Origin: Siphonodentalium dalli
Lineage: Eukaryota > Mollusca > Scaphopoda > Gadilida > Siphonodentaliidae
Reading direction: 5' to 3'
Assembly (NCBI GenBank): GCA_032622095.1
Contig: CP136063.1
Coordinates: forward strand, 120,364,723 to 120,428,722
DNA length: 64,000 bases
Part shown: positions 1-12,935 of the stretch, one piece after another
Layout of the letters: each line of letters opens with the position of its first letter
Position numbering within the stretch: position 1 is the first letter of the stretch
Notes under the pieces: model-generated
The model's input: only the letters and a program-made list of their open reading frames with translations
Told to the model about the DNA's origin: nothing
Databases searched by the model: none
Translations under genes and position numbers: made by a program

Positions 1-1045
1 TCTCCTGGGGCAAATCTTCCACAGGCATAAATTTCTTCCCTCAGATATCAGAGTATTTTAGCTCATCCAGAACAATATACTCTTGCTCTTGACATGGACC
101 ACATTTATTGTCACTACATTTGGCATATATTAGAGGTTATCAGAACATTTATCAGGAAGATCCAGTTATGTTCATTGTCCAAATGAGGGACAGGGTTGTC
201 AAAATAAAAGAAAGCTCATTTAATAAATGACCATTATAAGTTTTCTTTTAACAGGAATATTGTCAACGAACATATCTAGAAGCTATAATGATTACCGGTT
301 GGGTATTTACACATTGAAGTGATTCTAAGTGAATAATATAGAAAAGCATATCTGAAATATATTTGTGAGCTAAATACATCAACACATCAGTCGAATATTG
401 TCACCCATAATTTTAAAGAGTTTATTCCTTATAGGAAGATATGTTGGACAATCAATTAAGAAATGCCTCTCATCTTTGATGGCTTCGTCATTACACAGAA
501 CACAGTCTTCTGACTAAATGAATTGGTGGTTGGGCGTGACAACCCTTTTCGATGGAAAGAAAATGATTACTTATGCTGAGCTACATGTTTGCATGATAAA
601 GTCAAATTTGCAAATTACCCCTGATTAAATAATTTACATCCAGGGTAGGTTTGAGCCAGGGTATCAGTGGTCATGTAAAGAGCCTATTAGTGTTTATGGA
701 ATAGGAGGTAAGTTTTGAAGGGATATGTTTGGGAATTTGAGAAATATATACTTGTTAGTTGTGACATAAATAAAATTCATTGTTTTGTATTGTGTACTTA
801 TGGCAGTAGTTATAGCCTAAGTCATTTTTGACAGAAAAATATAGATCTGCTCATAGGCCCACTGATTAATACATGTACTGGTAGCTTGAAGCCTTGCTTA
901 AGCTAAAGAATAAACTTGCAAATGAATGCCTATGATCAGGATAGTAATGGAAGTACCATTTCAGCCATGGCAGAAAGAGAAATTCACCATTACTCCACAA
1001 TGTATTGGAGTATGACCGTATAAGGGTGATTCTATTATGTTACAC
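1..1045. other. Intergenic, nothing recognised
   Basis: AT-rich sequence with no credible exon, RNA gene or clear repeat boundary. Confidence 0.5.
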
Positions 1046-1387
1046 ATATTAAGGCTGAAGGGGTCACTCTCACCAAAAAAAGTGCTGAAGGGTACACATG
1101 GTTTGAAAATGTGCTGAAGGGTACACATGGTTTGTGATCGGCACGAACACCATTACTTAAAGTGTGTTTATGAAAGTCTGGCGACCATTAGCAGTTTGTT
1201 TTCAGTACATTTTAATATTCATTGGAACGTAAACAATTATTCTCTAACAGAAATCATGGCAGATACGAAAACTGAATGTCCTTTAGAACGACATTTTAAA
1301 CCCTGTGTACCCTTCAGCACATTTTGAAAATCCTGTGTACCCTTCAGCACTTTTTTTGGTGAGAGTGACCCCTTCAGCCATATTAAG
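1046..1387. mobile_element. Palindromic MITE with 8-bp target duplication (hAT-like)
   Basis: The TIR GCTGAAGGGGTCACTCTCAC (from 1054) is inverted at 1358-1379. The core 1054-1379 is flanked on both sides by ATATTAAG (1046-1053 and 1380-1387). The left end has two tandem copies of 'gtgctgaagggtacac', and the right end has their inverted counterparts. An 8-bp duplication suits the hAT superfamily. No transposase is present. Confidence 0.85.
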
Positions 1388-2224
1388 TATCTATTTCTCA
1401 ATGTCTCTTTTGAGAGAAGTATTTCTCAGTCCTTAACATGTGCAATGTTGTGTGTCTTCATATTTTATCATGTACACATTAGTTATTTAGATAAATGATT
1501 TGTTTTCTTTTGTGACTTGAATTGTGATTTTTTAACATCTCTCATTTTTTGTACAGCTTCACTATGACATCAGTCAGAAATGAATTAAAAAAATGATGGA
1601 ATACAACCAAAATTGTTATTTTCCCCCTGAGTTTCTGAGCTATGCGTCAATTTAAAACACACATGAGTTACATGATTGTCTATAAAAAGCACAATTGTGG
1701 TCCGTGATGACGGATTATGTCAGTCCATATAGGCATACCGGTATGTAGATACAACGAACAAAGAGTTTGATATAATGAGAAATAAGAAAATGTGGATTTT
1801 GTATAGTCAAATTCAACTATAGCCCATAGAAGTGGAATAAAAATATAATCAGTTGGGACGTTATAGAACTATCTATATGAAGTATTTGGGGGGTGCATCT
1901 CGCCTCCTAACTTGGGCCAAAATGATTAGAAGGAAATCTCTGACCAAAACTAGGTTGAAATTGTTCTGGGACTTTACATTTCCCCACTCTACTGAAATCA
2001 GGTCAATCAAACTTGATTGCTGGCTCAGTTCATCAGCCGAGGCAAAGCCAATTTGGCTTTGTTTGCGCACACATTGTGACTGGACATTAGAATAGCTGAT
2101 TCGGCTGGGGAGAAATAGTCCTAGAAACACAACACTGAGCCATTGTTGCATTCTACATACACATATACATGTAGGGATATGTTCATCTCTATATATGGTA
2201 GCCTAGATATGTAGCCTATACAAT

Positions 2225-2440
2225 GCAAAACATTTCATTATAGAGAAATCTTATTTTCTTATAACAATATCTTATTTCGTTATAGAGAAATCTTATTTCG
2301 TTATAACGATATCTTATTTTGTTATAATGAAATTTAATTTGTTATAACAATATCTTATTCCATTACCAGTATAACAATATCTTATTCCATTACCAGTATA
2401 ACAATATCTTATTCCATTACCAGTATAACAATATCTTATT
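2225..2440. repeat. Short degenerate tandem repeat, 'taacaatatcttatt' type
   Basis: Units of about 15-29 bp built from 'ttataacaatatcttattcc' variants. The last units, 'ttccattaccagtataac', are near-identical. Confidence 0.75.
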
Positions 2441-3540
2441 TGTCCCCCGACGTTTCCGTCGGAGGACTATAGAAATGACCCTCGTCCGTCCGTCCGTGTG
2501 TGTGTCCGTCCGTGTGTCCGTCCGTGTGTCCGAGATCGGGTACCTTCATGGTGCAATCAACTCCTCCTACAGTTTTAAACGTATAGATTTGAAACTCTGG
2601 GATATTGTTCCTAACATGTTGGTGATTTGCAACATCTATATAGCTAATCAAAAATATCATTTTTTCCATATTTTTGGGGGGTTTTCGACTTAGAAAATTT
2701 TGAACATTTTTGCCTTTTGGATGAGATTGGGTACCTTCATGGTGTAATCAACTCCTCCTACAGTTTTAAATGTAGAGATTTGAAACTCTGGGATATTGTT
2801 CCTAACATGTTGGTGATTTGCAACATCTATATAGCTAATACAAAATATCATTTTTTCCATATTTTTGGGGGGTTTTCGACTTAGAAAATTTTGAACATTT
2901 TTGCCTTTTGGATGAGATTGGGTACCTTCATGGTGTAATCAACTCCTCCTACAGTTTTAAATGTAGAGATTTGAAACTCTGGGATATTGTTCCTAACATG
3001 TTGGTGATTTGCAACATCTATATAGCTCATACAAAATATCATTTTTTCCATATTTTTGGGGGGTTTTCGACTTATAAAATTTTGAACATTTTTGCCTTTT
3101 GGATGAGATTGGGTACCTTCATGGTGTAATCAACTCCTCCTACAGTTTTAAATGTAGAGATTTGAAACTCTGGGATATTGTTCCTAACATGTTGGTGATT
3201 TGCAACATCTATATAGCTAATACAAAATATCATTTTTTCCATATTTTTGGGGGGTTTTCGACTTAGAAAATTTTGAACATTTTTGCCTTTTGGATGAGAT
3301 TGGGTACCTTCATGGTGTAATCAACTCCTCCTACAGTTTTAAATGTAGAGATTTGAAACTCTGGGATATTGTTCCTAACATGTTGGTGATTTGCAACATC
3401 TATATAGCTAATATTTTTTTTATGGAGTTATTAACCCTTTTCGACTTAGAAAATTTCAACATTTTTTTTAAAATTTCTTTAACAAAGCGGCATCGACTTG
3501 CCATGTTGTCGGGGGACACTGTGGTCTGCTGACCTTTTAT
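2441..3540. repeat. Dispersed element with five 191-bp tandem units
   Basis: The head 'tgtcccccgacgtttccgtc' and a 'gtccgtccgtgtgtgtgtcc' tract lead into units starting near 2532, 2723, 2914, 3105 and 3296, so the period is 191 bp. The last unit is cut short, and the tail 'gttgtcgggggacactgtgg' mirrors the head. The small open frames here arise from the repeat and are not genes. Confidence 0.9.
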
Positions 3541-3707
3541 TTGTTATACATTTTGTTATACATTTAACCAAAAAAAGTTCACTTGTCACCTCCAGGCTCG
3601 TATATTTGGTATTGGCCGTCTATACATATAGGTTATAAATAATTATAAAAGGGGAAAGTTCAACTCCAGTGGAACAATAGTGATGATGTGCTGACGGATT
3701 TGAAGTA

Positions 3708-4622
3708 GGGGAAACTGGGGTGGAGTGGGTATTGTGGGACAGTGGAGATAACTCCATAACATCGATGAGTTGCCTCATCTGTATGGATTCATTTGATGCT
3801 CATAAGATGTCCCATGCAAATATGACATGAATCAAATGTGTCGCAAGCATATTAAATTTTTTATGTGAAAAAAAGGGTTTTTATGGAATCTGAGCAATTT
3901 TTTTCCGAACACAACTTTTTGAAATATTAAAAGTACATATGAGAGATATTTTCTTACCGACTCTGAACTCTGAAACAACTGTGTTTAAGCGTCAAATTGC
4001 ATATCTGTTTCAATAGGTTAGCATAGGCATGTTGCTAGAATATTGAATCAACCGATACATGACCATGTCGGGGTAGAGTGGGACATATGGCTTGGTGTAC
4101 ATTGGGACGGTTAGTTACAGTAATGTAGAGTTGAGCAGATCTTTGGAAAATACCATTCCTGGTTGCTTTTATCTTCTACATGTAGACACCCAACAGAACG
4201 TTTTTTAATTATTTTATCAGATTAGAATTGGGCCCTATGGATCGACACTGTGTCCCACTCCTCCCCGATTGAGTGGAAGTATCAATAAAACCTTATGTTT
4301 CAACTATATAAATGTGTGTGACCACATAACGAATTTCCCTCTTTGAATGAATAACTGTTTTGGTTGTTGTTATGGGGTATGTTATTGAATTCCAATGGGT
4401 GACCCACTGTACCCCATGACCCGGGGAAGTGTGGGACATTTGGGTACCTTGTTTAAGTTGCCAGCATGGGAAATATATCAAGTTGGTAATGGTATACAGA
4501 GTCATATTAGTTGCGGTAATCAATTATGTATAAATCTTACACAAAACAACAGTTGGATATGTAGCACAAATTGAGTTCTGGGCCTTGGAAGAAAAAATGT
4601 CCCACTCCACCCCAGTTCCCCC
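3708..4622. mobile_element. TIR DNA transposon derivative, flanked by TA
   Basis: The left end GGGGAAACTGGGGTGGAGTG is inverted at the right end as CCACTCCACCCCAGTTCCCC. Each end abuts TA, so a TA target duplication is possible. The interior holds further diverged copies of the 'gtgggacat' motif in both orientations. No transposase frame is seen. Confidence 0.75.
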
Positions 4623-4624
4623 TA

Positions 4625-5440
4625 AACTTAACTAAGTACAGTAGGATACCAGTAGATCATAGATCCATGCGGTGTTAGTCAAAGAAGAGACGAATTCGTG
4701 ACATGATCTGGGCTACTTGATAGGCCTCCACATAATCCTCAGCACATTGAGGGCGATGGAGTACCAAGTAGATGTAGGCCTACCCATGTAAGACCATGTT
4801 TGTTCGCTGCAATTAGCTCCATCTCTAATGTAGCCTGTTGAGTGTATATTACATGTATGTGTTGCTGAGTCATGTTGCACCTTCACACAATCATTATCTT
4901 GAGAAAGTCCAATTCGATAATTGCACTAATGAACAGGCGAATCGATGTTGCCACATTTTGATTTTCTAATATCGTAAGCGACAATTTTCCCCTTGCAGGT
5001 GTGAGCGCGCACCTAGCTACGTACCTGACCTCACCTGTCTCGTTTGTTGCTTTGATGGCTGACTATCGATTTTGGATTAGAAATAAATTATGTCGTGAAA
5101 TATGGTATGAAAACATTAGAATTATGTGCAGACATAACAAATTGAACTTCTTCTAACATGTAGTTATATTTCTCTGCCGGTTCCGTATATGATTCTGGGG
5201 TATAACAGCCGTTATTTCACGACGACTGCATATTTTAGTTGCCCAAAGCATGTCGCCTAATTTCGATGTAAACTATATTTTATTCTGCGCTGACATTGTA
5301 TTAGTTTGTGCGCACGCTACCACCGCCGTGGTAGTGATGGCGTTATACAAATGATCGAAATATACATACACAGCGTCAGCTTACAAGCTGCCCTATACTA
5401 TAATGTGCAGTTATCGGGATCCATATGATATAGTCTGTAC
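4625..5440. other. Intergenic, nothing recognised
   Basis: Unique-looking sequence without a supported gene. Confidence 0.45.
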
Positions 5441-6135
5441 CTTGTAACCACAGTTGTTGGAAACTTGTCAAAAAACCCGAAAAGAGATGTCACCACCCCT
5501 ACTTATTAATATAATAGACAAGTAGGGAAAGCTACTGAGCCCACCCATCTCCCATCAAACCATGTCACCGCTCGTTTCGTGTTCAATTGCAACAATAAAA
5601 ACATTAATTTCAGAAAAGTACCACATCCTAGTAATAAAACATATATTTCTTTTCATGTTTACCGTAAGTGCAGTAGAAAATTATCACTTTATAATTACTT
5701 TTATCGTATACAACTTCCCAAAACATCAGCGGCTCGCTGATTCCACGAGTCGCCATCCGAGAGTCAGGCGCAGATAATAGCATTTGAAATTATCTGCCCT
5801 TGACTCTCGGATGGCGACTCGTGGAATCGGCAGCCCACAGTTGCACAGTTGTTTTGGGAAGTTGTATACGATACAAGTAATTATAAAGTGATAATTTTCT
5901 ACTGCACTTACGGTAAACATGAAAAGAAATATATGTTTTATTACTAGGATGTGATACTTTTCTGAAATTAATGTTTTTATTATTGCAATTGAACACGAAA
6001 CGAGCGGTGACATGGTTTGATGGGAGATGGGTGGGCTCAGTAGCTTTCCCTACTTGTCAATTATATTAATAAGTAGGGGTGGTGACATCTCTTTTCGGGG
6101 TTTTTTGACAAGTTTCCAACAACTGTGCTTGTAAC
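5441..6135. mobile_element. 679-bp foldback element with 8-bp target duplication
   Basis: The left arm (about 5449-5727) and right arm (about 5850-6127) are near-perfect inverted copies. The centre contains a second palindrome (gattccacgagtcgccatcc and its complement). CTTGTAAC flanks both ends (5441-5448 and 6128-6135). The TIR is CACAGTTGTTGGAAACTTGT. The 8-bp duplication points to hAT- or P-like transposition. Identical short frames in both arms are by-products of the symmetry. Confidence 0.9.
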
Positions 6136-6905
6136 TTGTTGTCTACTTTTGTCACCAGTTACCTGTTACCTATATCTGGAGATTCTGCCTTCAAAGGCAC
6201 ACCGACGGTCTGTCGTGGTTATTCGTACAGTTGAATGATATTCATAAAAACCATCACCATTGTGTATGTACATACATGTGTATATGTACATAGTATTTAA
6301 GATTGCAGCATGCCGGTATATCAGTTCTAAGAAAACTTCTGGATAAAATATCAGTTAAAATCTGGGGGTGTCACTTCGTCTTCTTTGAAAACAGTTGAAG
6401 CTTATTATATCTCTCTCTATGTTGATTATATGTCAGTCTCCGTGAGTGGAAGTGTAAGTCAGTAAGACCAGCTTTTGAAATATCGTTGGTAGCTCCACTG
6501 GGATCAATAATCAGCTGCAATAGACTGTGTTTATTAAAAAATTATGGGGTTTCCAAGCTGGTCTTTTAGTACTGCATCCTCAAGTTTCGAAAGGGCAGCG
6601 CTGGGTGCTCCATATAATGCATTACTTACAGTTAATAAGGAAGTGTTCCAACGTCTCAGGTGCTTTTCGACAGAGCTGTATTAACTACGTTACGCCTCAC
6701 TGTAGTTGACATCAACACTTTTGTAGATTAATTAATGCATTTAACAGGTCTAGTGGAGCGGACGGAACAGATTTCAGAATGTTTAGTCCATCGGGACCAC
6801 ACACAAGCTTGTGATACATCATTTTGAAGGTCATGACATTTCTCAGTGGGTAGGACCCTTTGTGCAATATACAAATGATGCAAAAGATGATTTTTAGCGG
6901 ATTAA
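6136..6905. other. Intergenic, nothing recognised
   Basis: Short open frames occur but none resembles a known protein. Confidence 0.4.
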
Positions 6906-6909
6906 GTGC

Positions 6910-7160
6910 CAAAATTCAGCAAAAATCCCTGTTTTTGTAAAATGCGGCAAAATGAGAAATAAAAGTATAGAAACGCGAACATTTTGCGCTAAAATATTGC
7001 AGTCTACATACCTCCTGATATTTACTACGATAGTGTTACGATTTCTCTGCTATAACAAAGATTTTTTTCAGATTTATTGTAAAAATAGACAAAACAGCGT
7101 AATTTAAAAAAAAAATTTGCCTCACTTAATGGGCGATAGATCAATATTGTTTTGACTAGG
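6910..7160 (+). repeat. Dispersed repeat, copy 1 (direct partner at 10.2 kb)
   Basis: Shares 'aaaattcagcaaaaa', 'aaaatagacaaaa' and 'taatgggcgat...tcaatattg' in the same order and orientation with 10182-10430, with many differences. Confidence 0.65.
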
Positions 7161-7204
7161 GATATCGTATATGGTCTACCGTCTAGAAAAGTGGGGATAT
7201 ATAT

Positions 7205-7245
7205 GGATCCAGGCCCACTCGCCCCAGGGCCCACTCGCCCCAGGC
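7205..7245. repeat. GC-rich 'gcccactcgcccca' motif cluster, left
   Basis: Two copies of 'ggcccactcgccccag' sit between 'atatatatggatcc' and the next repeat. The same motif, inverted, occurs at 10032-10092 and singly at 8911-8955. Confidence 0.75.
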
Positions 7246-7250
7246 AGTTT

Positions 7251-8910
7251 TTAGCTCACCTGAGACGAAGTCTCCGGTGGAGCTATAGTCATCACTCGTC
7301 GTCCGTCTGGCCGTCCGTCCGTCCGTCAACAATCATCTTCTCGTCCCGAACCATAAGACTTAACGTGTTCATATTTGGTGTGGATGTTCCCTAGTTGACT
7401 CACATTCAGATTTGTTAAAATGAGGTCACCAGGTTGATTAGTTGAGAAACCAGGGCCATAACTCTTCCTCCATAGTAATTCTTAGAATGACTTCTTCTTT
7501 TGAACCATTTAACCGATTTAGCTTACATTTGGTATGGAGAGTCCTTGTGTGACTGGGGTTCAGATATTTTCAAATGGGGTCACTGGGTCAAATAGGGCCA
7601 GGGCCCAGGGACATAACTCTTAAAAAAAAGTTAATTCAAATCCTCAAAAAAAGTTTTTCCAAAACCAATTACATATACTAAAATAAAATGAATATAAAAT
7701 AATAGACCATTGATCAAGAGAAATGAGCTCCTAGTTTTAATATTTGTCCAATATTTATTAATTTTTAACCCCCAGATTACATTATATAAAATATATGGCA
7801 TATTATAAACCATTTGAAAGAGCAAGCTCCAAAACATTGTATTATCAACTTATCCAGTATAATAAACTGTGGACATGTTGTTTTTATTGAGTTGCCAAAG
7901 AGTTTTGTCATCTAGATTGCAGTAAAAAGCTAAATTATTTTCAATGCAGGGGGAATAACTCTATATATTAAAGATATATTAAAATTGCAAGTGAAGTCTG
8001 ACATTTTTATAAACATTTCCTGGAGATCTGCTGGAGGTCATTGATTCCCAATTACAACATCAATCTATCATATATTTTGTTCAAATCTTTCAACAGGACA
8101 TTTAACTCTCCCACACCCACCACTTCACCAGAACATATTTGGCAAACTTGAAAAGTGTTCTTTGAAAGAACCACCAGCTCTATTTAGTTCACATTTAATA
8201 TTGAGGCTCCTTTGGTGATGTGTGATTCAGATTTGTTTAATCAGGGTCACCAGGTCAAGTAGGTGCAAGGCAAGCTACATTACTCTTTCTCTCCATAGTA
8301 ATTCATCATACGTCTTCTATGCAAGAATGAAATGGCCTATTTTGCTTATATTTAGTAGGAAATTACCTTGGGTGACAGATTTGTGAAAATGGCATCACAA
8401 AGTCGAATAAGGGCATTGCCAGAGACATAACTATTTCACAAGATAGTAATTCTTAAAATATGTATGGCAGAGGCCGCAGAGCCAAGAACTAGTTGGCTTA
8501 TTTAGCATGGAATGTTCTTGTTTGACTGCGATACAGATATTTTTAATGAGGTAACCTGGAAAAATAGGACAGTTTCCTTCTTAATATGCTTCCTTCACAA
8601 GGACCATCATGTCTATTTTATAAAAAGGCGCTTGTGAGATTGGAAATTTCCAACAATTGGGAAAGTTTGAGATATCAATTGTGTAATTCCAACCTAAGAC
8701 TTGGGAGTCTGGAGCCCAGTCGGGAGGGGACTTGTTGGGGGGGGGGGGGGTGATCAGTAGTGTACATTTGGTAATTTGGCCACATATCCTGTTTAGATCT
8801 ACTTCTTTTAAAGTGATTATGAAAAGTTCTGACTGTTGTGGTCTCCAGAGTCCCAGTCTGATCAGTCTTTGCAGTCTGGTGAGCGACCCCACAGTCATTG
8901 ACTGTCTTGT
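7251..8910 (+). repeat. Dispersed repeat family S, longest copy
   Basis: Begins 'ttagctcacctgagacgaag' with 'gtccgtccgtccgtc' soon after, and ends 'cacagtcattgactgtcttg'. The interior has diverged repeats of 'gggccataactc' and 'gattcagatttgttcaaa' type. Other copies are at 27681-28280 and 29100-35729, the last split by DIRS-like element A. This style of repeat is common in bivalve genomes. Confidence 0.8.
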
Positions 8911-8955
8911 TGGGGCGAGCTGGCCCAGCTTTCAGGGGCGAGTTGGCCCGGGACG
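8911..8955. repeat. 'ggggcgagctggccc' motif pair
   Basis: Two copies of ggggcgagytggcccrg directly at the end of family S. Confidence 0.7.
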
Positions 8956-10031
8956 TGTTACATTTGTATTAAAGTTGTAAATAAGTTAATATATATTGAT
9001 ATATTAATTTTTTAAGTTCATATTATGATATATTTCGAGTTATGTCCATCAATTTCGACATTTAGATTACTTTAGGCACGTTTGTTAGCAAAGATAATAG
9101 CCGGTATATCACACTAGAGGTTTGAACGACGAACCAGCGAATTCATAAATAACAAATATTTGGTGACTAATATTTCAACCAAAAACCAAAAGGATACACA
9201 AATAAGGAGGTGTAGTGACACGGCGTGCATACTCTCCTCAAATAATATATTGGTTGTTTTGAATAAAGTCACGCTATTTATTCATTTTCGATTTCCGTGT
9301 TTGGTGATTCCGTCACGGATTTCGTCACGAAATTGTTCTCAAATCGCACTTGACGGTTTATAATAAAATTTGAGCCATTTTCTAACTAAAGTTTTTCAAT
9401 TCATTTCCATAAACCGTTGCCATTATGTCGTATTTCACTATAATATGCTGTTACGCCGTGACGGAATCACACGTGACGGAATCACAATTTTAAAAAAAAT
9501 GGTAGGATAAATAACATGCAATTAATCATTTTGTTTAAATGTGTAGGCATCTACTTCATGTTATGTTATATATGTAGACATAAGTCACCTCTGAGTCAGA
9601 CTGTATGTTAGATCCAATATTTTTTGCACACCACTGCCCGATACATATCACTGGACATGTTGGTGAAATATACTAAAATATTAATATTTTAAACAAACCT
9701 TTATGTCGTAACATTATGCAGACATCAACATAAAAACGCCCAACACTTTGCATATTATTCCATGCGACAGGACATGAGAACCAAAACCATTTTTTAGCCG
9801 TAATATGTTATACATAAAGGTACTCAATCCTATCAGACGCTCCTAAATTTGCTGTTTCATATTATTATGTATATATGTTCTTATGTTATTATTGTTATCA
9901 TCCGAATAAATAATTATCACAACTATCCAATCTATCTCCTGACAACTCTTAGAGAGAGACAGAGGGAGGGAGAGAGAGAAAACAAGCAAAAAGACACAAA
10001 AGAAAACCAACTTAAATAAGACATTATCCCT
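8956..10031. other. Intergenic, nothing recognised
   Basis: Contains a few copies of 'gtgacggaatcac' (9305-9490) in both orientations. No gene is supported. Confidence 0.45.
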
Positions 10032-10092
10032 TGGGGCGAGCTGGCCCGGGGCGAGCTGGCCCAGGTCGACTGGGGCGAGTGGGCCCGTTTCC
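10032..10092. repeat. GC-rich 'ggggcgagctggccc' cluster, right
   Basis: Three tandem copies with small changes, followed by 'gtttccatatatatacc'. This mirrors the left cluster and its flank at 7197-7245. Confidence 0.75.
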
Positions 10093-10181
10093 ATATATAT
10101 ACCACATACGACAATATGCTGAATATGTCATTATATTTAACACGTGCTGTGTTATGTAAGATTATTTCAACCCTCACCCCA

Positions 10182-10430
10182 AAATTCAGCAAAAAAGTCA
10201 CTGTTTTAGGGGAATTCGGCACAAATGAATACAAAACCACATGTATTCGGGATATTTTTGTGCTACGACATAGCAGGTTACATACTTATAATACAAAGTA
10301 TTGAAATGCCATGACTGCGGTGATAGATGTACAAATTTCTTAAATTTACTTGGAAAATAGACAAAAAAATAATTCATTTTCAGTTGTTTCGCCCCTCTTA
10401 ATAGGCGATTATTCAATATTGCATTGAATG
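10182..10430 (+). repeat. Dispersed repeat, copy 2 (direct partner at 6.9 kb)
   Basis: A diverged direct copy of 6910-7160. Confidence 0.65.
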
Positions 10431-10499
10431 CATAAACGCTCTTTATTATTTCCATATCAGGAAAACAGTAACAAATAACGCTCTTTATGTTTACCATAT

Positions 10500-10740
10500 C
10501 CCGATCTAAACAAAGGCCAGGCTCTGTAACATTTTTTGCTTTTGTTTACATAACAAAGGAAAAACATTTGACAATAACATACTGTTTATGCCACATTTAT
10601 GATTGGTATAAAACAAAGTCTGTCTATATTTTACTATTCTTTCTGTTTATGGCAGGTTTTGGCGGAGGTCAATATTTTAATAGCATACCCACCGCCAACG
10701 CCGCCCATATCTTTAAGCATAATACAATTACAGCATAGAA
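10500..10740 (+). repeat. Dispersed repeat related to 63450-63655
   Basis: Shares 'tctgtaacatttttt', 'ttgtttacataacaaag', 'atgattggta' and 'tattctttctgtttatgg' in order with the copy near the right end of the window. Confidence 0.65.
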
Positions 10741-11670
10741 TACCAGTTATGTAAATATATGCATGTAGGTCCATTGTAATTATATATGATCACATGGAAA
10801 CCATCATTTATTCCCAACATCCATCAGATGCAGGCAAATTTGTGACCTACCGGTACATGTATTTAATACATTGAAAGGGAAGACACTCGCTGGGTTTCCG
10901 TAGTTTTATGCCTTCGCATCGCGTGCTGTTATTGTAATGTCAAATGAATCAATGTTGTTTGACTAAACAGCAATTAATAGACAAGGTTTACACCAGTTTG
11001 TAGAACTACTGATTTTAAGTTGCTTACCAGCCTTGTTTGACTACATATTTGGTACCGTTTCTGGTGATACAGGTCACAATTTGCCCACTGATGTGTTACC
11101 AGCGAGGTACATGGACTGAAGGACTAATAATGAATCAGACTACAGGGTAATAATTGCTTCACGTACTGAAACTAATTCTGTCAAATGGATCATTTATTAT
11201 TATAACTAATTATTAATTATAAAAACACAAGGTTTCATTTGTTATATCACCATATATACATGTAGTTAGGCCTGTAACTTACATAGAAGGATGACAAGTA
11301 TAGTGATTAGTGAAGACTTTTTGTGTGAATCAAAACGTTCTGATAATAGATTGACATACTGTTGTTACTACTTCCATGTTATGTGTGCCAAATGAATAAG
11401 CTACCACTACATCTCAAGATAGAATGGTCCTATCCCATGACTTCAAAGGCCGATGAGATATGGCTAACTAAACATCAGTAAAAACCTGTACATACATGTA
11501 CCACAAGGACAGACACCAGATAATGAATTATAGCTCTCTCCCAGAAATACTTAATAACATACTTGAGCCTCAAGCTGGAAAATTGGTTTCCAAAGTAACA
11601 CCATAAATTTCAACAAAATTGCCAGTAACTGTAGGTAGCTGTACTCATATACATATGATCGCCAGTAATT
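10741..11670. other. Intergenic, nothing recognised
   Basis: No supported gene or repeat boundary. Confidence 0.4.
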
Positions 11671-12706
11671 ATACCCCCCTTTTTTTTTTTTTAAAGGGGG
11701 GTATACTGTTTTGCACCTGTACCGTGCGTACGTGCGTGCATCCGTCCGTACGTCCGTCCGATGTCTGTTCATGTCATAACTTGAACAATAGTGCTCGGAT
11801 CTCAATGAAATTAGGTATGGATGTTCACTACTATGAGGACATTAAATAGAGGTTTCCATCATTTTGTTCGGATTTTCCATTCTAGAGTTATTCATCTTTG
11901 TTTATCTGGAAATGTTAAATTTTTGGTCCATCTGGTGTCTGTTCTTGTCGTAACTTCAACAGTTGTGCTGGGATCTCAATGAAATTTCGTATGAATATTC
12001 ACAACTATGAGGACATTAAATAGAGGGTTCCATCTTTTTGTTCGGATTTTCCATTCTAGAGTTATTCATCTTTGTTTATCTGGAAATGTTGGATTTTTGG
12101 TCCGTCTGGTGTCTGTTCATGTCATAACATGAACAGTAGAGCTCGAATCTCAATGAAATTTGGTATGGATGTTCACTACTATGAGGACATTAAAAAGAGG
12201 GTTCCATCGCTTTGTTCGGATTTTCCATTCTAGAGTTATACATCTTCGTTTATCTGGAAATGTTGGCTTTTTGGTCCGTCTGGTGTCTGTTCATGTCGTA
12301 ACTTCAACAGTTGTGCTGGGATCTCAATGAAATTTGGTATGGATGTTCACCACTGTGAGGATATTCAATAGAGGGTTCCATTGTTCTGTTTGGCTTTTCC
12401 ATTCTATAGTTATTCAAGTTCGTTTATCTGGACATGTTGGCTGTTTGGTCCATCCGATGTATGTTCAGGTCATAACTTGAACAGTAATGCTCGGATCTCA
12501 ATGAAATTTTGTATGGATGTTCACCACTATGAGGACATTTAATGGCATATTCAACTGTTTTGTTTTGTTTTTTGTGCTATAGTTATTCATCTTCGTTATT
12601 TTTGGGTCTATCTGTCTGAGTATAGCAGTCATAAGTTATAGATATGCCCACACTAGGCGGTATGCCACTAGGGGGTATGTACCGGACGACAGTCCATCTC
12701 TTGTTT
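11671..12706 (+). repeat. Dispersed element with five ~173-bp tandem units
   Basis: The head 'tacccccctttttttttt' has an immediate inverted 'aaaggggggtata', then a 'gtccgtacgtccgtccg' tract. Units begin with 'gtgtctgttcatgtc' near 11763, 11936, 12109, 12283 and 12455 and carry 'ctcaatgaaatttggtatgg'. The tail 'gggggtatgtacc' echoes the head. The build matches the 2.4-3.5 kb element, with a different unit. Confidence 0.88.
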
Positions 12707-12935
12707 TTTATGCTCTTCCTATCAACGTCATAACATGGAGAAGATAATTAACAATAAATACCAAGTAACTACATTCAACATACATGTAGCACATTCAATT
12801 TCTAGTTGTCAACACTTTGGAACCTATTATCACTCTGTTAAAAGGGACATCTATTTTAAGAACATCTCTATCTGAATAAGTCTCATTTCCTATGCTTTTT
12901 CCATTTATCAAAAAGTAGAGATCTAATAGTTTACC

